59,657 nucleotides of DNA from Treponema sp. (lineage in GTDB: Bacteria; Spirochaetota; Spirochaetia; Treponematales; Treponemataceae), in NCBI GenBank assembly GCA_016290335.1, contig JAEETM010000015.1, forward strand, positions 1 to 59,657, in the 5' to 3' direction. The notes below the pieces were generated by a model that saw only the letters and a program-made list of their open reading frames with translations, had not been told where the DNA came from and made no database searches. This document shows positions 1 through 9,156 of the stretch, in pieces. How positions within the stretch are numbered: the first letter of the stretch is position 1; the number at the start of each line of letters is the position of its first letter. Position numbers and translations under genes: made by a program.

Positions 1-944
1 TCGAAGAGTGAGCCGAAGCGCATTCCGATTACGTCAGAAGAAACGATTTCGTCTTCGTTGTATCCGAATGTTTCTGGGTCAGAAGCTTTCTTCATAGCAG
101 CGTTGATAGCTTCTTTTGTTACATCCTTGCCCTTTACTACAGCAGTAAGGATAGTTGTAGATCCTGTTGGAACTGGAACACGCTGAGCAGAACCAATCAA
201 TTTTCCGTTCAATTCAGGAATTACAAGACCGATAGCCTTTGCAGCACCTGTTGAGTTAGGAACGATGTTCTGAGCACCTGCACGTGAGCGGCGGAGGTCA
301 CCCTTGCGCTGTGGACCATCAAGAATCATCTGATCACCAGTATAAGCGTGGATTGTAGACATGATACCAGACTGGATTGGGAATGCATCGTTAAGAGCCT
401 TAGCCATTGGAGCAAGACAGTTAGTTGTACAAGAAGCAGCAGAGATGATGTTGTCGTTCTTTGTAAGAGTCTTGTGGTTTACATTGTAAACGATTGTTGG
501 AAGGTCATTTCCAGCTGGAGCTGAGATTACAACCTTGCGTGCACCTGCATCGATATGAGCCTGTGATTTAGCCTTTGATACATAGAAACCTGTACATTCA
601 AGTACAACGTCTACTTTGAGTTCTCCCCAAGGAAGTTCAGCAGCATTTGGTTTTGCATAAATTGTGATTTCTTTTCCATCAACGATGATAGAACCTGGAA
701 CTTTTACAGTTTTTCCATCTTCTTCAAGAACAGCGTCCTTATAAGATACAGTGTGTTTACCTTCACCAATGCGGCCCATGTATCCACCCTGTGCTGTATC
801 ATACTTCAAGAGGTGAGCAAGCATTTTTGGGCTTGTCAAATCGTTGATAGCAACTACTTCGTATCCTTTAGCGTCAAACATCTGACGGAAAGCCAAACGA
901 CCAATGCGGCCGAAACCATTAATAGCAACTCTTACATTTGCCAT
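1..944 (-). CDS. gap: Glyceraldehyde-3-phosphate dehydrogenase (3' end cut by window)
   Basis: Oxidises glyceraldehyde-3-phosphate to 1,3-bisphosphoglycerate with NAD+ in cytosolic glycolysis. The N-terminus reads [17 protein letters not shown], the classic dinucleotide-binding start. The catalytic motif [13 protein letters not shown] is present, with the nucleophilic Cys near residue 172. The motifs HAYTGDQ and [19 protein letters not shown] are family hallmarks. An AGGAGA ribosome site lies 6-7 bases before the ATG. About 314 codons are in view and the C-terminus runs off the left edge. The catalytic Cys is somewhat later than in the shortest family members, so there are small insertions in the NAD domain. 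Identification is secure. Confidence 0.97.
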   Translation of the reverse strand, partial: MANVRVAINGFGRIGRLAFRQMFDAKGYEVVAINDLTSPKMLAHLLKYDTAQGGYMGRIGEGKHTVSYKDAVLEEDGKTVKVPGSIIVDGKEITIYAKPNAAELPWGELKVDVVLECTGFYVSKAKSQAHIDAGARKVVISAPAGNDLPTIVYNVNHKTLTKNDNIISAASCTTNCLAPMAKALNDAFPIQSGIMSTIHAYTGDQMILDGPQRKGDLRRSRAGAQNIVPNSTGAAKAIGLVIPELNGKLIGSAQRVPVPTGSTTILTAVVKGKDVTKEAINAAMKKASDPETFGYNEDEIVSSDVIGMRFGSLF

Positions 945-1063
945 ATTATATCTCCTAAAAAATTGATTAAGATTTTTGTTGTATATAAAATAGCGGATTT
1001 TCGTGAAATAGTCTATATGTTTTGAATTTTGAGTGATTTTTACGTTTTTTTGTAGGTTAACAG

Positions 1064-1672
1064 CTATGATCCGGAAGATTCTTTATGCCTTGTATCAAAA
1101 TAACCACCATCTTCCAGATAGCGGCGGCGGGTCATAATAAGGCTGATTAATTCCTGGTACATGTGGTAATCAATTTCAAGTGCCATTGGAAGAAGAAAGT
1201 ATTCGGTTTCGTCGCAGTAGCGTTCTATAAACTTAGGGTCGGTAACGTAACCGAGCGAAATCATGTTGGAAATACGGTCTGCACATTTAAGGATTTTGGC
1301 CTTCGGGCTGCCGGTATCGAGGATGCGACGGAGAAACTGCTGCTTGTTTTCATCTTCGCGGCGGGTTACTTCAAGCACTAAATCAAGAACAGCCTGCCCT
1401 TCTTCATCGGCATTTACAATCAGATTTCTGTCAAAGCCTTCAATGTCCTCCACAGTATCGTGAACCACAGAAGCCTTAAGCAGCACCGAATCAATATAAC
1501 CGTAATCAATAAGGATTGCGAGCGTGTCCATCTGATGACGGAACATATTACCGCCGGCGTGACGAGCCTTTCCAATCAGAGCGGTTGCCAGCTGCATATA
1601 AGGAGCAATACGCATTCTTCCCAGCTGATTCATATTCGAATCATCCATACGCAGAGACCGTTCGGTTTTCAT
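1064..1672 (-). CDS. Stand-alone RelA/SpoT-type HD hydrolase
   Basis: The 202-aa protein consists of an HD domain like the N-terminal hydrolase half of RelA/SpoT. Visible metal-site motifs are H-x-x-x-x-x-x-RHQ, then VVHDTVEDI (the HD pair plus the ED pair used in ppGpp hydrolysis) and KCADRISNM, matching the family's L-A-D-R-x-x-N-M. No nucleotidyltransferase domain follows, so it resembles a small alarmone hydrolase. That substrate is an inference. The frame stays open upstream to 1804, but that would overlap the neighbouring transporter gene. The ATG at 1672 has AAGGA seven bases ahead, so I chose it. It follows the EamA gene by 77 bases and may be cotranscribed. Confidence 0.75.
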   Translation of the reverse strand: MKTERSLRMDDSNMNQLGRMRIAPYMQLATALIGKARHAGGNMFRHQMDTLAILIDYGYIDSVLLKASVVHDTVEDIEGFDRNLIVNADEEGQAVLDLVLEVTRREDENKQQFLRRILDTGSPKAKILKCADRISNMISLGYVTDPKFIERYCDETEYFLLPMALEIDYHMYQELISLIMTRRRYLEDGGYFDTRHKESSGS

Positions 1673-1749
1673 CTCATAATCCTTAATCATATGGAAGATA
1701 ATATAGCGTTTTTTTTTATGTGAATCAATTTGTATGAAAGATTTTTTTG

Positions 1750-2694
1750 TTATTTTCCCAGAGTTCCGGCAATAACTATTCCAGCTATGATGATTGCGGC
1801 ACACAGAAGTTTGCGGCCAATGTTCTTTTCGTGGAAGAAGATTTTGCCGCCGATGATGGTAACAAGACAGGCGGATTGTTTTATAAGCGTCATTATTGTA
1901 ATTTTGCTTGCTGGGTTGCCGTTGGCGATAAAGAGAGCCTTGTCGCCGATTACGAACATTATTGCGAGCGCCCAGATCCAGCCGTTTTTAATCACACTCC
2001 AGCTGAGGCGGATTTTCTTAATCAGAATATAGATTATATAATAGAAGACAATAAAGAGCATATACCAGAATTGCAGCTGCGAGCTTGTTATGTCTTTCAT
2101 GAGGATTTTGTCCATAAAGCCGGAAAATGAATTGAACAGGCAGGATAGGAATGCAAGAATGATGAAGAAGACGCTAGTCTGGTTAAATGGCGGCTGAAAG
2201 GGAGTGGGCTCAGATGATTGAGATTGTCGCATCGAGTACGACAATGACACAGTGTCGGGAGACGCAATGTCATTCTCGTGCTTGACACGGGAATCTACCA
2301 CTTTAAGTAACAGTAATCCCCCGCACACAAGCAGTAATCCCACAATCTGAAAAACTCCCATTGTCTCGTGCAGAAAAATCACACCGAGTAAAGTTCCAAA
2401 AATTACGCGCGATAAAGAAAGCACTCCGTACAGGCTTACAGGCAGCCGTTTGAGCGAATTAAAGCTGCAAAGCCAGGCAAGAAACATACAGAAAGATTTT
2501 AGCGCTATGAGGAAATAAAACTTTGGTTCAAGACCGCCGGCTTTTGGGGCTTGTGGAATAACGAGGATAAAGGAAAGCAGCGTGTAAGTAAAAAGGACTT
2601 CCATGACGGAGTTTTTGTCCATTGCCTTTTTTTTGGCAATTTCGCGTCCGCCCTTTAGAAGTCCATATAATAATACCAGAAAAATCCAGCTCAT
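1750..2694 (-). CDS. EamA/DMT-family transporter with inserted repeat-coded loop
   Basis: The 314-aa inner-membrane protein has two EamA halves, about ten membrane spans in all, with the family's G-x-x-x-LHE and IFFHEK signatures at the ends of the two halves (residues about 105-110 and 285-290). It probably exports or imports a small metabolite; the substrate cannot be told. Residues about 133-160, in the central loop between the halves, are coded by a palindromic repeat element (see repeat entry) and have no counterpart in the family's usual fold. The reading frame stays open through it. It begins just after the valS terminator, so it probably has its own promoter. Confidence 0.85.
   Translation of the reverse strand: MSWIFLVLLYGLLKGGREIAKKKAMDKNSVMEVLFTYTLLSFILVIPQAPKAGGLEPKFYFLIALKSFCMFLAWLCSFNSLKRLPVSLYGVLSLSRVIFGTLLGVIFLHETMGVFQIVGLLLVCGGLLLLKVVDSRVKHENDIASPDTVSLSYSMRQSQSSEPTPFQPPFNQTSVFFIILAFLSCLFNSFSGFMDKILMKDITSSQLQFWYMLFIVFYYIIYILIKKIRLSWSVIKNGWIWALAIMFVIGDKALFIANGNPASKITIMTLIKQSACLVTIIGGKIFFHEKNIGRKLLCAAIIIAGIVIAGTLGK
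2220..2298. repeat. Composite palindromic repeat inside the EamA gene
   Basis: Two copies of a roughly 30-bp palindromic unit lie in opposite orientation, separated by 18 bases. Each unit reads TGTCAT, then a hairpin arm with TCGTRCT, then a complementary arm, then ATCTM. The right unit contains TCTCGTGC and GACACGGGA. The left unit, read on the minus strand, contains TGTCGTACTCGATGCGACA. Related units lie at 33039-33113 and 42723-42753. The insertion adds 26-27 codons without breaking the host frame and encodes DSRVKHENDI on the minus strand. Confidence 0.8.
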
Positions 2695-2702
2695 AATTTA
2701 CA

Positions 2703-2729
2703 AAAAGAAACCCCGAAATAATTTCGGGG
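2703..2729 (-). terminator. Rho-independent terminator of valS
   Basis: A perfect stem CCCCGAAA/TTTCGGGG with a 3-base loop. On the minus strand it is followed by TTTCTTTTTG. It sits between the valS stop and the EamA start and separates the two transcripts. Confidence 0.85.
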
Positions 2730-2752
2730 CAATGTTTAATTCCAGTTCAGTT

Positions 2753-5503
2753 CTAGTTCAGCTCTTTGATGTAGCTTTCAAGAACTGCAATCTTTTTCTG
2801 GCTTTCGGCAAGTCTGTCGCGTTCTTCCTGAACAAGGTTAGCAGGAGCATGCTGTGCAAAGTTTCCATTGAGCTTGTTTTCACTCATGCGTGCATAGCCC
2901 TGCTCTTTTTCCAAAGCCTTCTGGAAGCGGGTCAAAAGCTGTTCCTTATTGATTGTTTCGTCAACAAGAACAAATGCTTCAAAGCCTTTTCCAACAGTTC
3001 CGATTGAGCTTGCAGGTTTTGCATCAACAAAATCAACCTTGGCAATACCGCCCAAAAGCTGAATCATTTCTACCTTTTCGCGGGCAACCTCAGCAGCACT
3101 TCCCTTTTCAATTTTGATTCCAACATTAATCTTTATTGCAGGATCAATACCACAGTCAACCTTAGCAGCACGGAGCTTGGCAATCAAATCCTTAAGAGAA
3201 TCAAAGCGTTCTGCAATTCCAGCATTGTCGCGGGCAGCTGCAACTTCAGGATAAGGAGCATTGATAAGCATTCCAACATATTCGCTGTTAGATGAAATCT
3301 TCTGAGTTCCTGCTGCCTTGCGGTTCTTAGCAATCTCTGCCAGTGGAAGCTTAGCGTAAATCTCTTCTGTAACAAAAGGAATATATGGATGAAGAAGTCT
3401 CAAGTTTTCTTCGAGGATATTCATAAGAACTGAAGTCTGACGATCCTTTTCCTTATCATCACCATTCTTAAAGTTAATCTTTGTAGCTTCAACGTACCAG
3501 TCGCAGAACTCATTCCAGAAGTATTCCATGAGGGCACTGGCTGCATCGTTGTAGCGGTATGTTTCAAGCGCTTCACGTGCAATTGTAACTGCATTATTCA
3601 AACGGCCGTAAATCCACTTGTCAAGTTCGGTAAGATCTGCATCTGTAACTGGAACAAGATTGCGTCCTTCAAGATTACCCAAAAGGTAGCGGCTTGCATT
3701 CCAAACCTTGTTACAAAAACGGCTTCCGAGCTTGAAGGAATCCTTATCAATCAAAACATCCTGTCCCTGGGCACACATAAAGCCAAGTGTGAACTTAAGG
3801 GCATCGGCACCGTACATGTCAATAATTTCAAGAGGGTCCATACCGTTTCCAAGAGACTTAGACATTTTGCGGCCCTGCTTATCGCGAACAAGTCCGTGCA
3901 TGTAGATATCATGGAATGGAGCCTTACCTGTAAACTCAAGACCAGCCATAATCATACGTGCAACCCAGAAGAAGATGATATCGTATGCAGTTACAAGGGC
4001 TGTTGTAGGATAGAAGGTTTCGAGGTCCTTAGTTTTCTCAGGCCAGCCGAGTGTTGAGAAAGGCCAGAGCCATGAGCTGAACCAGGTATCAAGAACGTCT
4101 TCATCCTGCTTAAGGTCTTCTGCACCACATCCACACTTAGAACACTTTGTCGGGTCTGTGCGGCTTACAATTACTTCTCCACACTTCTGACAGTACCATA
4201 CAGGGATTCTGTGTCCCCACCAGATCTGGCGGCTTACACACCAGTCGCGGATATTAACAAGCCACTGTTCGTATGTGTTTTCCCATTTCTGTGGGAAGAA
4301 CTGGATTTCTCCGTTTTTCCATGCAGCAAGAGCTTTTTCTGCCATTGGCTTCATTTTTACAAACCACTGGTCGCTCAAATATGGCTCAACTACAGTTTTA
4401 CAGCGGTAGCAGTGACCAACAGAGTGAACCATTTTTTCTTCACCCTTATACAGGCCGGCAGCTTCAAGGTCTTCTATTACAAGCTTACGGGCAGCTTCCG
4501 GCTTGAGTCCACGGTATTTTTCCGGTACATTTTCGTTCAGGCGTCCATCAGGAGTAAGAAGATTTACAACCTCAAGATTGTGGCGTTTACCAACTTCCCA
4601 GTCGTTAGGATCGTGAGCTGGAGTGATTTTTACCATACCGGTTCCAAACTCTTTATCAACATATTCATCAGCAATAATTGGGATTTCTTTTCCTGTCAAA
4701 GGAAGACGCAGCATTTTACCAACAAGCTTTGTATAACGTTCATCTGTTGGATTTACGGCAACAGCAGTATCACCAAAGAAGGTTTCAGGTCGGGTTGTAG
4801 CAACCTCAATCTTTCCGCTTCCATCAGCATATTCATAATAAAGGTGATACATTGCACCCTGTGTATCCTCGTGGTCTACTTCATCATCAGCAAGAGCAGT
4901 ACCACAGCGCGGGCACCAGTTTACAAGGCGCTTACCACGGTACATAAGTCCGCGCTCATAAAGAGTTACGAATACATCGCGAACAGCTGCGCTCAAGCCT
5001 TCATCATAAGTAAAACGCTCGCGGTCCCAGTCTGTAGAGTTTCCAAGCTTTTTCTGCTGCTTTACAATTGTGTTATGATGGTCTTCCTTTACAGCCCAGG
5101 TTCTTTCAAGGAACTTTTCGCGGCCAAGGTCGTTTCGTGTAAGACCTTCTTTTTTAAGCTGACGTTCAACAACGTTCTGTGTAGCAATTCCGGCATGGTC
5201 TGTACCCGTGAGCCAGAGAGTGTTATCGCCCTTCATTCGGTGATAGCGAACAACAATATCCTGCAGAGTGTTGTTAAGACCGTGTCCCATGTGAAGAACG
5301 CCGGTTACGTTTGGAGGAGGAATCACGACGGAATAAGTGTTGGTTTTCTTGTTGCAGTCTGCACACTGACATACATACTGCTTGTGAATAGGCGAAGCTT
5401 CATCGCTTGCCGGTTTAAAATAACCTTTGGTTTCCCACTCACTGTAGATACGGTCCTCAAATGATTTTGGATCGTAAGCCTTTTCCAATTCAATAGCTTT
5501 CAT
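2753..5503 (-). CDS. valS: Valyl-tRNA synthetase
   Basis: Charges tRNA-Val in the cytosol. The 916-aa class Ia enzyme shows PPPNVTGVLHMGHG (HIGH signature, residues 71-74), the editing-domain region with TTRPETFFGDTAVAV, the zinc-ribbon cysteines CPRCG and CQKCGE/CSKCGCG, and GRKMSKSLGNGMDPLE (KMSKS, near residue 545). A C-terminal coiled coil rich in Lys/Glu ends ESYIKELN, as in other ValRS. A short N-terminal insertion with CQCADC just before the HIGH region looks unusual. The start ATG has AAGGACGG ahead. The gene has its own promoter region with TATAAT-like boxes about 50-70 bases upstream, and a strong terminator. Confidence 0.97.
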   Translation of the reverse strand: MKAIELEKAYDPKSFEDRIYSEWETKGYFKPASDEASPIHKQYVCQCADCNKKTNTYSVVIPPPNVTGVLHMGHGLNNTLQDIVVRYHRMKGDNTLWLTGTDHAGIATQNVVERQLKKEGLTRNDLGREKFLERTWAVKEDHHNTIVKQQKKLGNSTDWDRERFTYDEGLSAAVRDVFVTLYERGLMYRGKRLVNWCPRCGTALADDEVDHEDTQGAMYHLYYEYADGSGKIEVATTRPETFFGDTAVAVNPTDERYTKLVGKMLRLPLTGKEIPIIADEYVDKEFGTGMVKITPAHDPNDWEVGKRHNLEVVNLLTPDGRLNENVPEKYRGLKPEAARKLVIEDLEAAGLYKGEEKMVHSVGHCYRCKTVVEPYLSDQWFVKMKPMAEKALAAWKNGEIQFFPQKWENTYEQWLVNIRDWCVSRQIWWGHRIPVWYCQKCGEVIVSRTDPTKCSKCGCGAEDLKQDEDVLDTWFSSWLWPFSTLGWPEKTKDLETFYPTTALVTAYDIIFFWVARMIMAGLEFTGKAPFHDIYMHGLVRDKQGRKMSKSLGNGMDPLEIIDMYGADALKFTLGFMCAQGQDVLIDKDSFKLGSRFCNKVWNASRYLLGNLEGRNLVPVTDADLTELDKWIYGRLNNAVTIAREALETYRYNDAASALMEYFWNEFCDWYVEATKINFKNGDDKEKDRQTSVLMNILEENLRLLHPYIPFVTEEIYAKLPLAEIAKNRKAAGTQKISSNSEYVGMLINAPYPEVAAARDNAGIAERFDSLKDLIAKLRAAKVDCGIDPAIKINVGIKIEKGSAAEVAREKVEMIQLLGGIAKVDFVDAKPASSIGTVGKGFEAFVLVDETINKEQLLTRFQKALEKEQGYARMSENKLNGNFAQHAPANLVQEERDRLAESQKKIAVLESYIKELN

Positions 5504-5633
5504 TTTTCCGTCCTTTTCAGCATCCTACTCCATTGTGCTGAATAATTAAGATTATATATGGAAAAGATTATAGTGTTTTTGCATAGGTTTGTCATTATGG
5601 AGAGTTAAATCAAGTGATTACAAATAGCTGGGC

Positions 5634-7406
5634 CTAAAGCTTATAAGTAAGCTCGCCTTCTATATTGTGACGTTTTTTCCATTCTTCAATGGCGGAATAG
5701 AATCTTCGGTTGACACTTGCGTTTCCTGGACCCAAAGCCTGAACAATTTTATAGTGATAAGTCTTTTTATCCTGTTTAATTTCCATGCAAACCTTCATTT
5801 TGTTATCTTTAATTAAAACAACAATTATGGAAGCCTTATCTAAAACCTTGTTTCTGTAAAGATAGCCTACACAGTTTCGCATGTGTGTACTGATTTCGTA
5901 AAGCTCGTCAGTAGTTTTTGGAAGCACAAAGAAATACGCATCTTCAGGTCCATTTTTAATAATTTTTTTACCAATTTCAAAATCTGCAGTTTTAGGATGA
6001 CTTTCGTTTTTTACATTTTCGTATACAAACATATCTTCAACAGGTTCTATCTCATTTTCTGCATTTATATCTTCACCATCATCGGTAACAATATTTTCAT
6101 CTGCATCCTGTACGTTTGAATTATTAGTCTGCATCTTTTCTGCTTTGAGCATCATAAGTCTGTTTTGCTTTATAGATTCATAATCTATCTTTATCTTAAG
6201 CTCTGGAATCGTATCAATAAAATCTTCAAATTTTAAAACATCATCATCATATTTAATTGTCTGATTTGTGACTTTTTCTGCATTAGATCTGTATCCGTAT
6301 CTGCCATCATCATCTTCCTGCACAAAATATTGAACAAGCTGGTCGTGCATTTGATTTGTAAAGCCTTCTTTCAGGATTCGTTCATGAAAGGCAACAGGAA
6401 GATTTCTTGCATTCTTGTAATAAATGGTTATGGCATCGAATATAACATTTAAGTTTGTATCCTTAAAGAACTTTATCATTCTTTTTACAATAACAGACTC
6501 ACTTTTATCGGTACGTGCATTCTGAACCCAAAGCCGTAAACCATTCAGAATATTATAAGTCTCTTTTTTTGCAGCTCCTAAATCTAAATATACTGTCCTG
6601 TTTTTTATAGAAAAACGGAGACGGTTTTCAGTTATAAAGATGTTATATAACAGTTCATCCGTTACCAGAGTTTTTATTGCATCTGAATTGGTAAAACCAA
6701 TATATTGCGAAAATGCATGAAGAAGAATCAGTTCCGGGTTTTTATGAAAATCCTTACGGAGTCTTTTTGTTTCTTTTACCTGGACCAGATTGCAGAAATC
6801 CTTAAAAAGATTCAAATCAGCACGGAAATTAAAACTCTTAACATTATCAACTTTATTCGCTATATGGCTGAACTCCGGACAGCTTGGATATTTTATAAAA
6901 TCCTTAAGATCTGCATTTTCTGCATGCAGCTCAACTCCAAACTTTCCTTTACAAAGCCCCAGAATAACATGCATTATTTTATTGTTAATATCTGGAGAAA
7001 TATCCTTAAGGTCGCAATCCCTTGGATGACTCATGATTCCATAATTAAAATCTATTATTTTAGAGAAAACTTTTTGGGTTGTAAAAATCTGGTTTTCATA
7101 AACATCAATCCAGTGCCATCGCTCGTTTACTCTTATTACAAAGTTGTCTGTATCAATAATGAACTCGTATTGATTTTTGTTCCAGCTTTTATTCAGGCCG
7201 ATGTTTGAAGATAATCTAAGTCCACATGAAAAAAACATATTATAGTCTGGAGTGATAGTGATTAGTTCCCAACGTTTATGAAAGTCGCACCAGCCTTTTT
7301 TTGTTCTGTTATTAAATGGAATTAATACTTGAGGTGTTATAGAAACCGTTGGATTTTCGAGGTCTTGTTTGATTGGATTATACTTATATGAATAGCAGAC
7401 TATCAT
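5634..7406 (-). CDS. PcfJ-like domain protein, orphan
   Basis: The 590-aa protein's C-terminal third carries the PcfJ signature: PKTTDELYEISTHMRNCVG, then a strand pattern SIIVVLIKDNKMKVCMEI and an ending with RRFYSAIEEWKKRHNI. PcfJ is named after a conjugative plasmid gene, but its biochemical role is not established. The N-terminal two thirds are AT-rich and not recognisable to me. There is no relaxase, coupling protein or integrase nearby, so this copy is not part of a visible conjugative element. The frame opens with GTG at 7415, but the ATG at 7406 seems likelier; neither has a good ribosome site. A TTGTAA-18-TAAAAT promoter lies upstream, divergent from the secreted-protein operon. Confidence 0.65.
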   Translation of the reverse strand: MIVCYSYKYNPIKQDLENPTVSITPQVLIPFNNRTKKGWCDFHKRWELITITPDYNMFFSCGLRLSSNIGLNKSWNKNQYEFIIDTDNFVIRVNERWHWIDVYENQIFTTQKVFSKIIDFNYGIMSHPRDCDLKDISPDINNKIMHVILGLCKGKFGVELHAENADLKDFIKYPSCPEFSHIANKVDNVKSFNFRADLNLFKDFCNLVQVKETKRLRKDFHKNPELILLHAFSQYIGFTNSDAIKTLVTDELLYNIFITENRLRFSIKNRTVYLDLGAAKKETYNILNGLRLWVQNARTDKSESVIVKRMIKFFKDTNLNVIFDAITIYYKNARNLPVAFHERILKEGFTNQMHDQLVQYFVQEDDDGRYGYRSNAEKVTNQTIKYDDDVLKFEDFIDTIPELKIKIDYESIKQNRLMMLKAEKMQTNNSNVQDADENIVTDDGEDINAENEIEPVEDMFVYENVKNESHPKTADFEIGKKIIKNGPEDAYFFVLPKTTDELYEISTHMRNCVGYLYRNKVLDKASIIVVLIKDNKMKVCMEIKQDKKTYHYKIVQALGPGNASVNRRFYSAIEEWKKRHNIEGELTYKL

Positions 7407-7486
7407 AAAAAACACCAGAAGCTACAAGGATTTTAACACTAGTTGGACACATTTTACAATAATTTTTTATTTATCCTTCCATTTAT

Positions 7487-7522
7487 TTACCACTTATCGC
7501 AATAAATTACCACTTGTCGTAA
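7487..7522 (+). promoter_or_regulatory. Tandem operator-like repeats ahead of the LytTR operon
   Basis: Two 16-bp direct repeats, TTACCACTTATCGCAA and TTACCACTTGTCGTAA, are spaced exactly 20 bp start to start, so they lie on the same helix face. Each is itself an imperfect palindrome. They sit about 68 and 48 bases upstream of the predicted transcription start. LytTR regulators are known to bind pairs of short direct repeats about two helical turns apart. A LytTR regulator is the second gene downstream, so autoregulation is the natural reading. Confidence 0.55.
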
Positions 7523-7550
7523 AAATCAACACAACGGAACAGAGTCGGTA

Positions 7551-7556
7551 TATACT
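7551..7556 (+). promoter_or_regulatory. -10 box TATACT, seven bases before ATG
   Basis: The hexamer TATACT ends seven bases before the first codon, with no ribosome site in between and no good -35 box. Transcription would start at or next to the ATG, giving a leaderless mRNA. The missing -35 fits a promoter that needs an activator. Confidence 0.5.
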
Positions 7557-7563
7557 GCGAACC

Positions 7564-8163
7564 ATGAAAAGAACAGGTTTAATTTTAGTTTTGGTCGCAA
7601 TTATTTGCAGTGCTGGATTTGCAGAAGAAAACCTTTCGGGCGAAGAAACTTTTGCAAATGGTAATTATCGTTTTGCTTCAGGAGGATTCTGGTCTTGTGG
7701 ACAAGACTTTGCAGGAGGCTTTGGTGAGTTTGGATTCAACTTACTGCCAACCGAAAAAGCTTTTGTTCTTCGCGATTGCATTTTCGTTCAGGGTGAAGGA
7801 GGTATTCTGAGAAACAGCAATTCGGCAAATCCAGATCCGTTAGAGTATGGAGCATTAAGTATTGGTGACAAGGTGATTTTTGGTGGACGAACCAACGGCA
7901 ACGACTTTGTTGTAAGAAGCTATGGTTTTACCGGTGCTTCGGTAAGCCTGTTTTCTTGCAGGGAGCATAGTCTTTTTGCACAACCGATGATGCTGAACAT
8001 TTTGTTCGGAGGTGGCTTTGAGTTCCAGTATTCGGTAAACACAGCATTTGTTGTTGAGTTTGGAGGACTTAACAGATTGATGCTTGGAAATAACAAAAGT
8101 GACCTTGAAGGGTATGCAAAATCGAATCCAGTGCTTACAATAGGATTCAGGACGTTGAAATAA
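7564..8163 (+). CDS. Secreted protein of unknown function, first gene of LytTR module
   Basis: The 199-aa protein begins with a signal peptide (MKRTGLILVLVAIICSAGFA, cleavage likely after GFA). The mature part is rich in Gly, Phe and aromatic residues with alternating strand patterns (FGEFGFNLLP, GGGFEFQYSVNTAFVVEFGGLNRLM). That suggests a small periplasmic or outer-membrane beta protein. I do not recognise a named family. One base separates its stop from the LytTR gene, so the two are translationally coupled. It may be the output or the sensed partner of the module. No Shine-Dalgarno site precedes its ATG. Confidence 0.7.
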   Translation: MKRTGLILVLVAIICSAGFAEENLSGEETFANGNYRFASGGFWSCGQDFAGGFGEFGFNLLPTEKAFVLRDCIFVQGEGGILRNSNSANPDPLEYGALSIGDKVIFGGRTNGNDFVVRSYGFTGASVSLFSCREHSLFAQPMMLNILFGGGFEFQYSVNTAFVVEFGGLNRLMLGNNKSDLEGYAKSNPVLTIGFRTLK

Positions 8164-8164
8164 G

Positions 8165-8686
8165 ATGAATACGAAAATTGAAATTGAAAACTGTGAAAAT
8201 CCTTACTGCGTGATTCATACTGCAAGTGAGACTCCGGCCATTAAGGATATTGCAGAAAAAATAAGCAGGATGGATGAAACCGGTAAGGCTGCGGTTTTGA
8301 ACGGCTGGGATGGCGACTTCTGCATTCAGGTAAAGCAGAGTGAGATTTTCCGAATCTACAGTGCTGATAAAAAGGTATATATGGAAGCGGAAAGTAAAGC
8401 TGGGACTGGAACTGCAGCAAGTACTGCACCTGCAACCGAAACCCTGCTTGTAAAAATGAGACTGTATGAGTTTGAAGAGCTTGCAGAAAAATGCGGCTGG
8501 ACAGACTTTATCAGAATTTCGAATACGGATATCGTAAACTTTTCTAAAGTAACAAAGCTTGATATGTCACTCAGTGGTATTATTAAGGTAAATTTTACAA
8601 ATGGAAGTGATGCGATTGTTTCAAGAAGATATATGAACAAAATTAAAGACCAGTTGAATATGGTTAATAAAACTAACAAACGTTAG
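8165..8686 (+). CDS. LytTR-domain DNA-binding regulator
   Basis: The 173-aa cytosolic transcription factor has its LytTR domain in the C-terminal 90 residues: FIRISNTDIVNFSKVTKLDM, then IIKVNFTNGSDAIVSRRYMNKIKDQL, which matches the family's beta-strand DNA-binding fold ending in VSRRY. The N-terminal 85 residues carry no receiver domain; an Ala/Thr linker (TGTAASTAPATET) separates the halves. A LytTR regulator followed at once by a DUF3021 membrane protein is the common layout of LytTR regulatory systems, in which the membrane partner restrains the regulator. The target is probably its own operon through the repeats upstream. Confidence 0.88.
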   Translation: MNTKIEIENCENPYCVIHTASETPAIKDIAEKISRMDETGKAAVLNGWDGDFCIQVKQSEIFRIYSADKKVYMEAESKAGTGTAASTAPATETLLVKMRLYEFEELAEKCGWTDFIRISNTDIVNFSKVTKLDMSLSGIIKVNFTNGSDAIVSRRYMNKIKDQLNMVNKTNKR

Positions 8687-8706
8687 TAAAAATCAGGAGG
8701 AATATT

Positions 8707-9150
8707 ATGTTTAAGAAATTTATTAAGAGAGCACTTTTAGGATTTATTTATGGTATATTTATTGGGCAGACAATTCTTATTCTGGAATCACTTTTCAAAG
8801 GTGATGGAAACTTTCATCCGGTTTCTACTTATCTGCTAGCACACACTAACACACCAATTGCTGCAGTAATCGCCCAGTATTTTATTACAGGAATAATTGG
8901 AGTGACATTCGCTGGTACTACCGTTATCTTCGAAATGGACCGCTGGAGCCTTGTTGCTCAAACCGCACTTCATTTTGTAATCACTTCTGTTGTAATGTTC
9001 TTTGCAGGCTTTTTCTGCGGCTGGTTCCCACACACACTTGTCAGCACACTGATCTGGTTTGGCGTATTCATTGTTGTGTATGTTATAATGTGGGTAAGCT
9101 TTACGCTCTATTATAGAAAAAAAACACGTGAAATAAATCAGGCGCTTTAG
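8707..9150 (+). CDS. DUF3021-family membrane protein, LytTR partner
   Basis: The 147-aa protein has four membrane spans and short polar ends (start MFKKFIKRALLGFIYGIFIG, end YYRKKTREINQAL). The length, four-span layout and position right after a LytTR gene fit DUF3021. In characterised LytTR systems of Gram-positive bacteria the cotranscribed membrane protein antagonises the regulator; I infer the same here. A strong AGGAGG site lies eight bases before the ATG. The gene is closed by a clear terminator. Confidence 0.82.
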   Translation: MFKKFIKRALLGFIYGIFIGQTILILESLFKGDGNFHPVSTYLLAHTNTPIAAVIAQYFITGIIGVTFAGTTVIFEMDRWSLVAQTALHFVITSVVMFFAGFFCGWFPHTLVSTLIWFGVFIVVYVIMWVSFTLYYRKKTREINQAL

Positions 9151-9156
9151 GTTAAG

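Noticed and set aside
1673..1804. N-terminal extension of the HD hydrolase
   Set aside because: Overlaps the EamA coding region; the ATG at 1672 has a good ribosome site.
4211..5464. 417-codon open frame on the plus strand within valS
   Set aside because: It is antisense to a certain valS, has no ribosome site and reads as an implausible Cys/Phe/Ile-rich protein.
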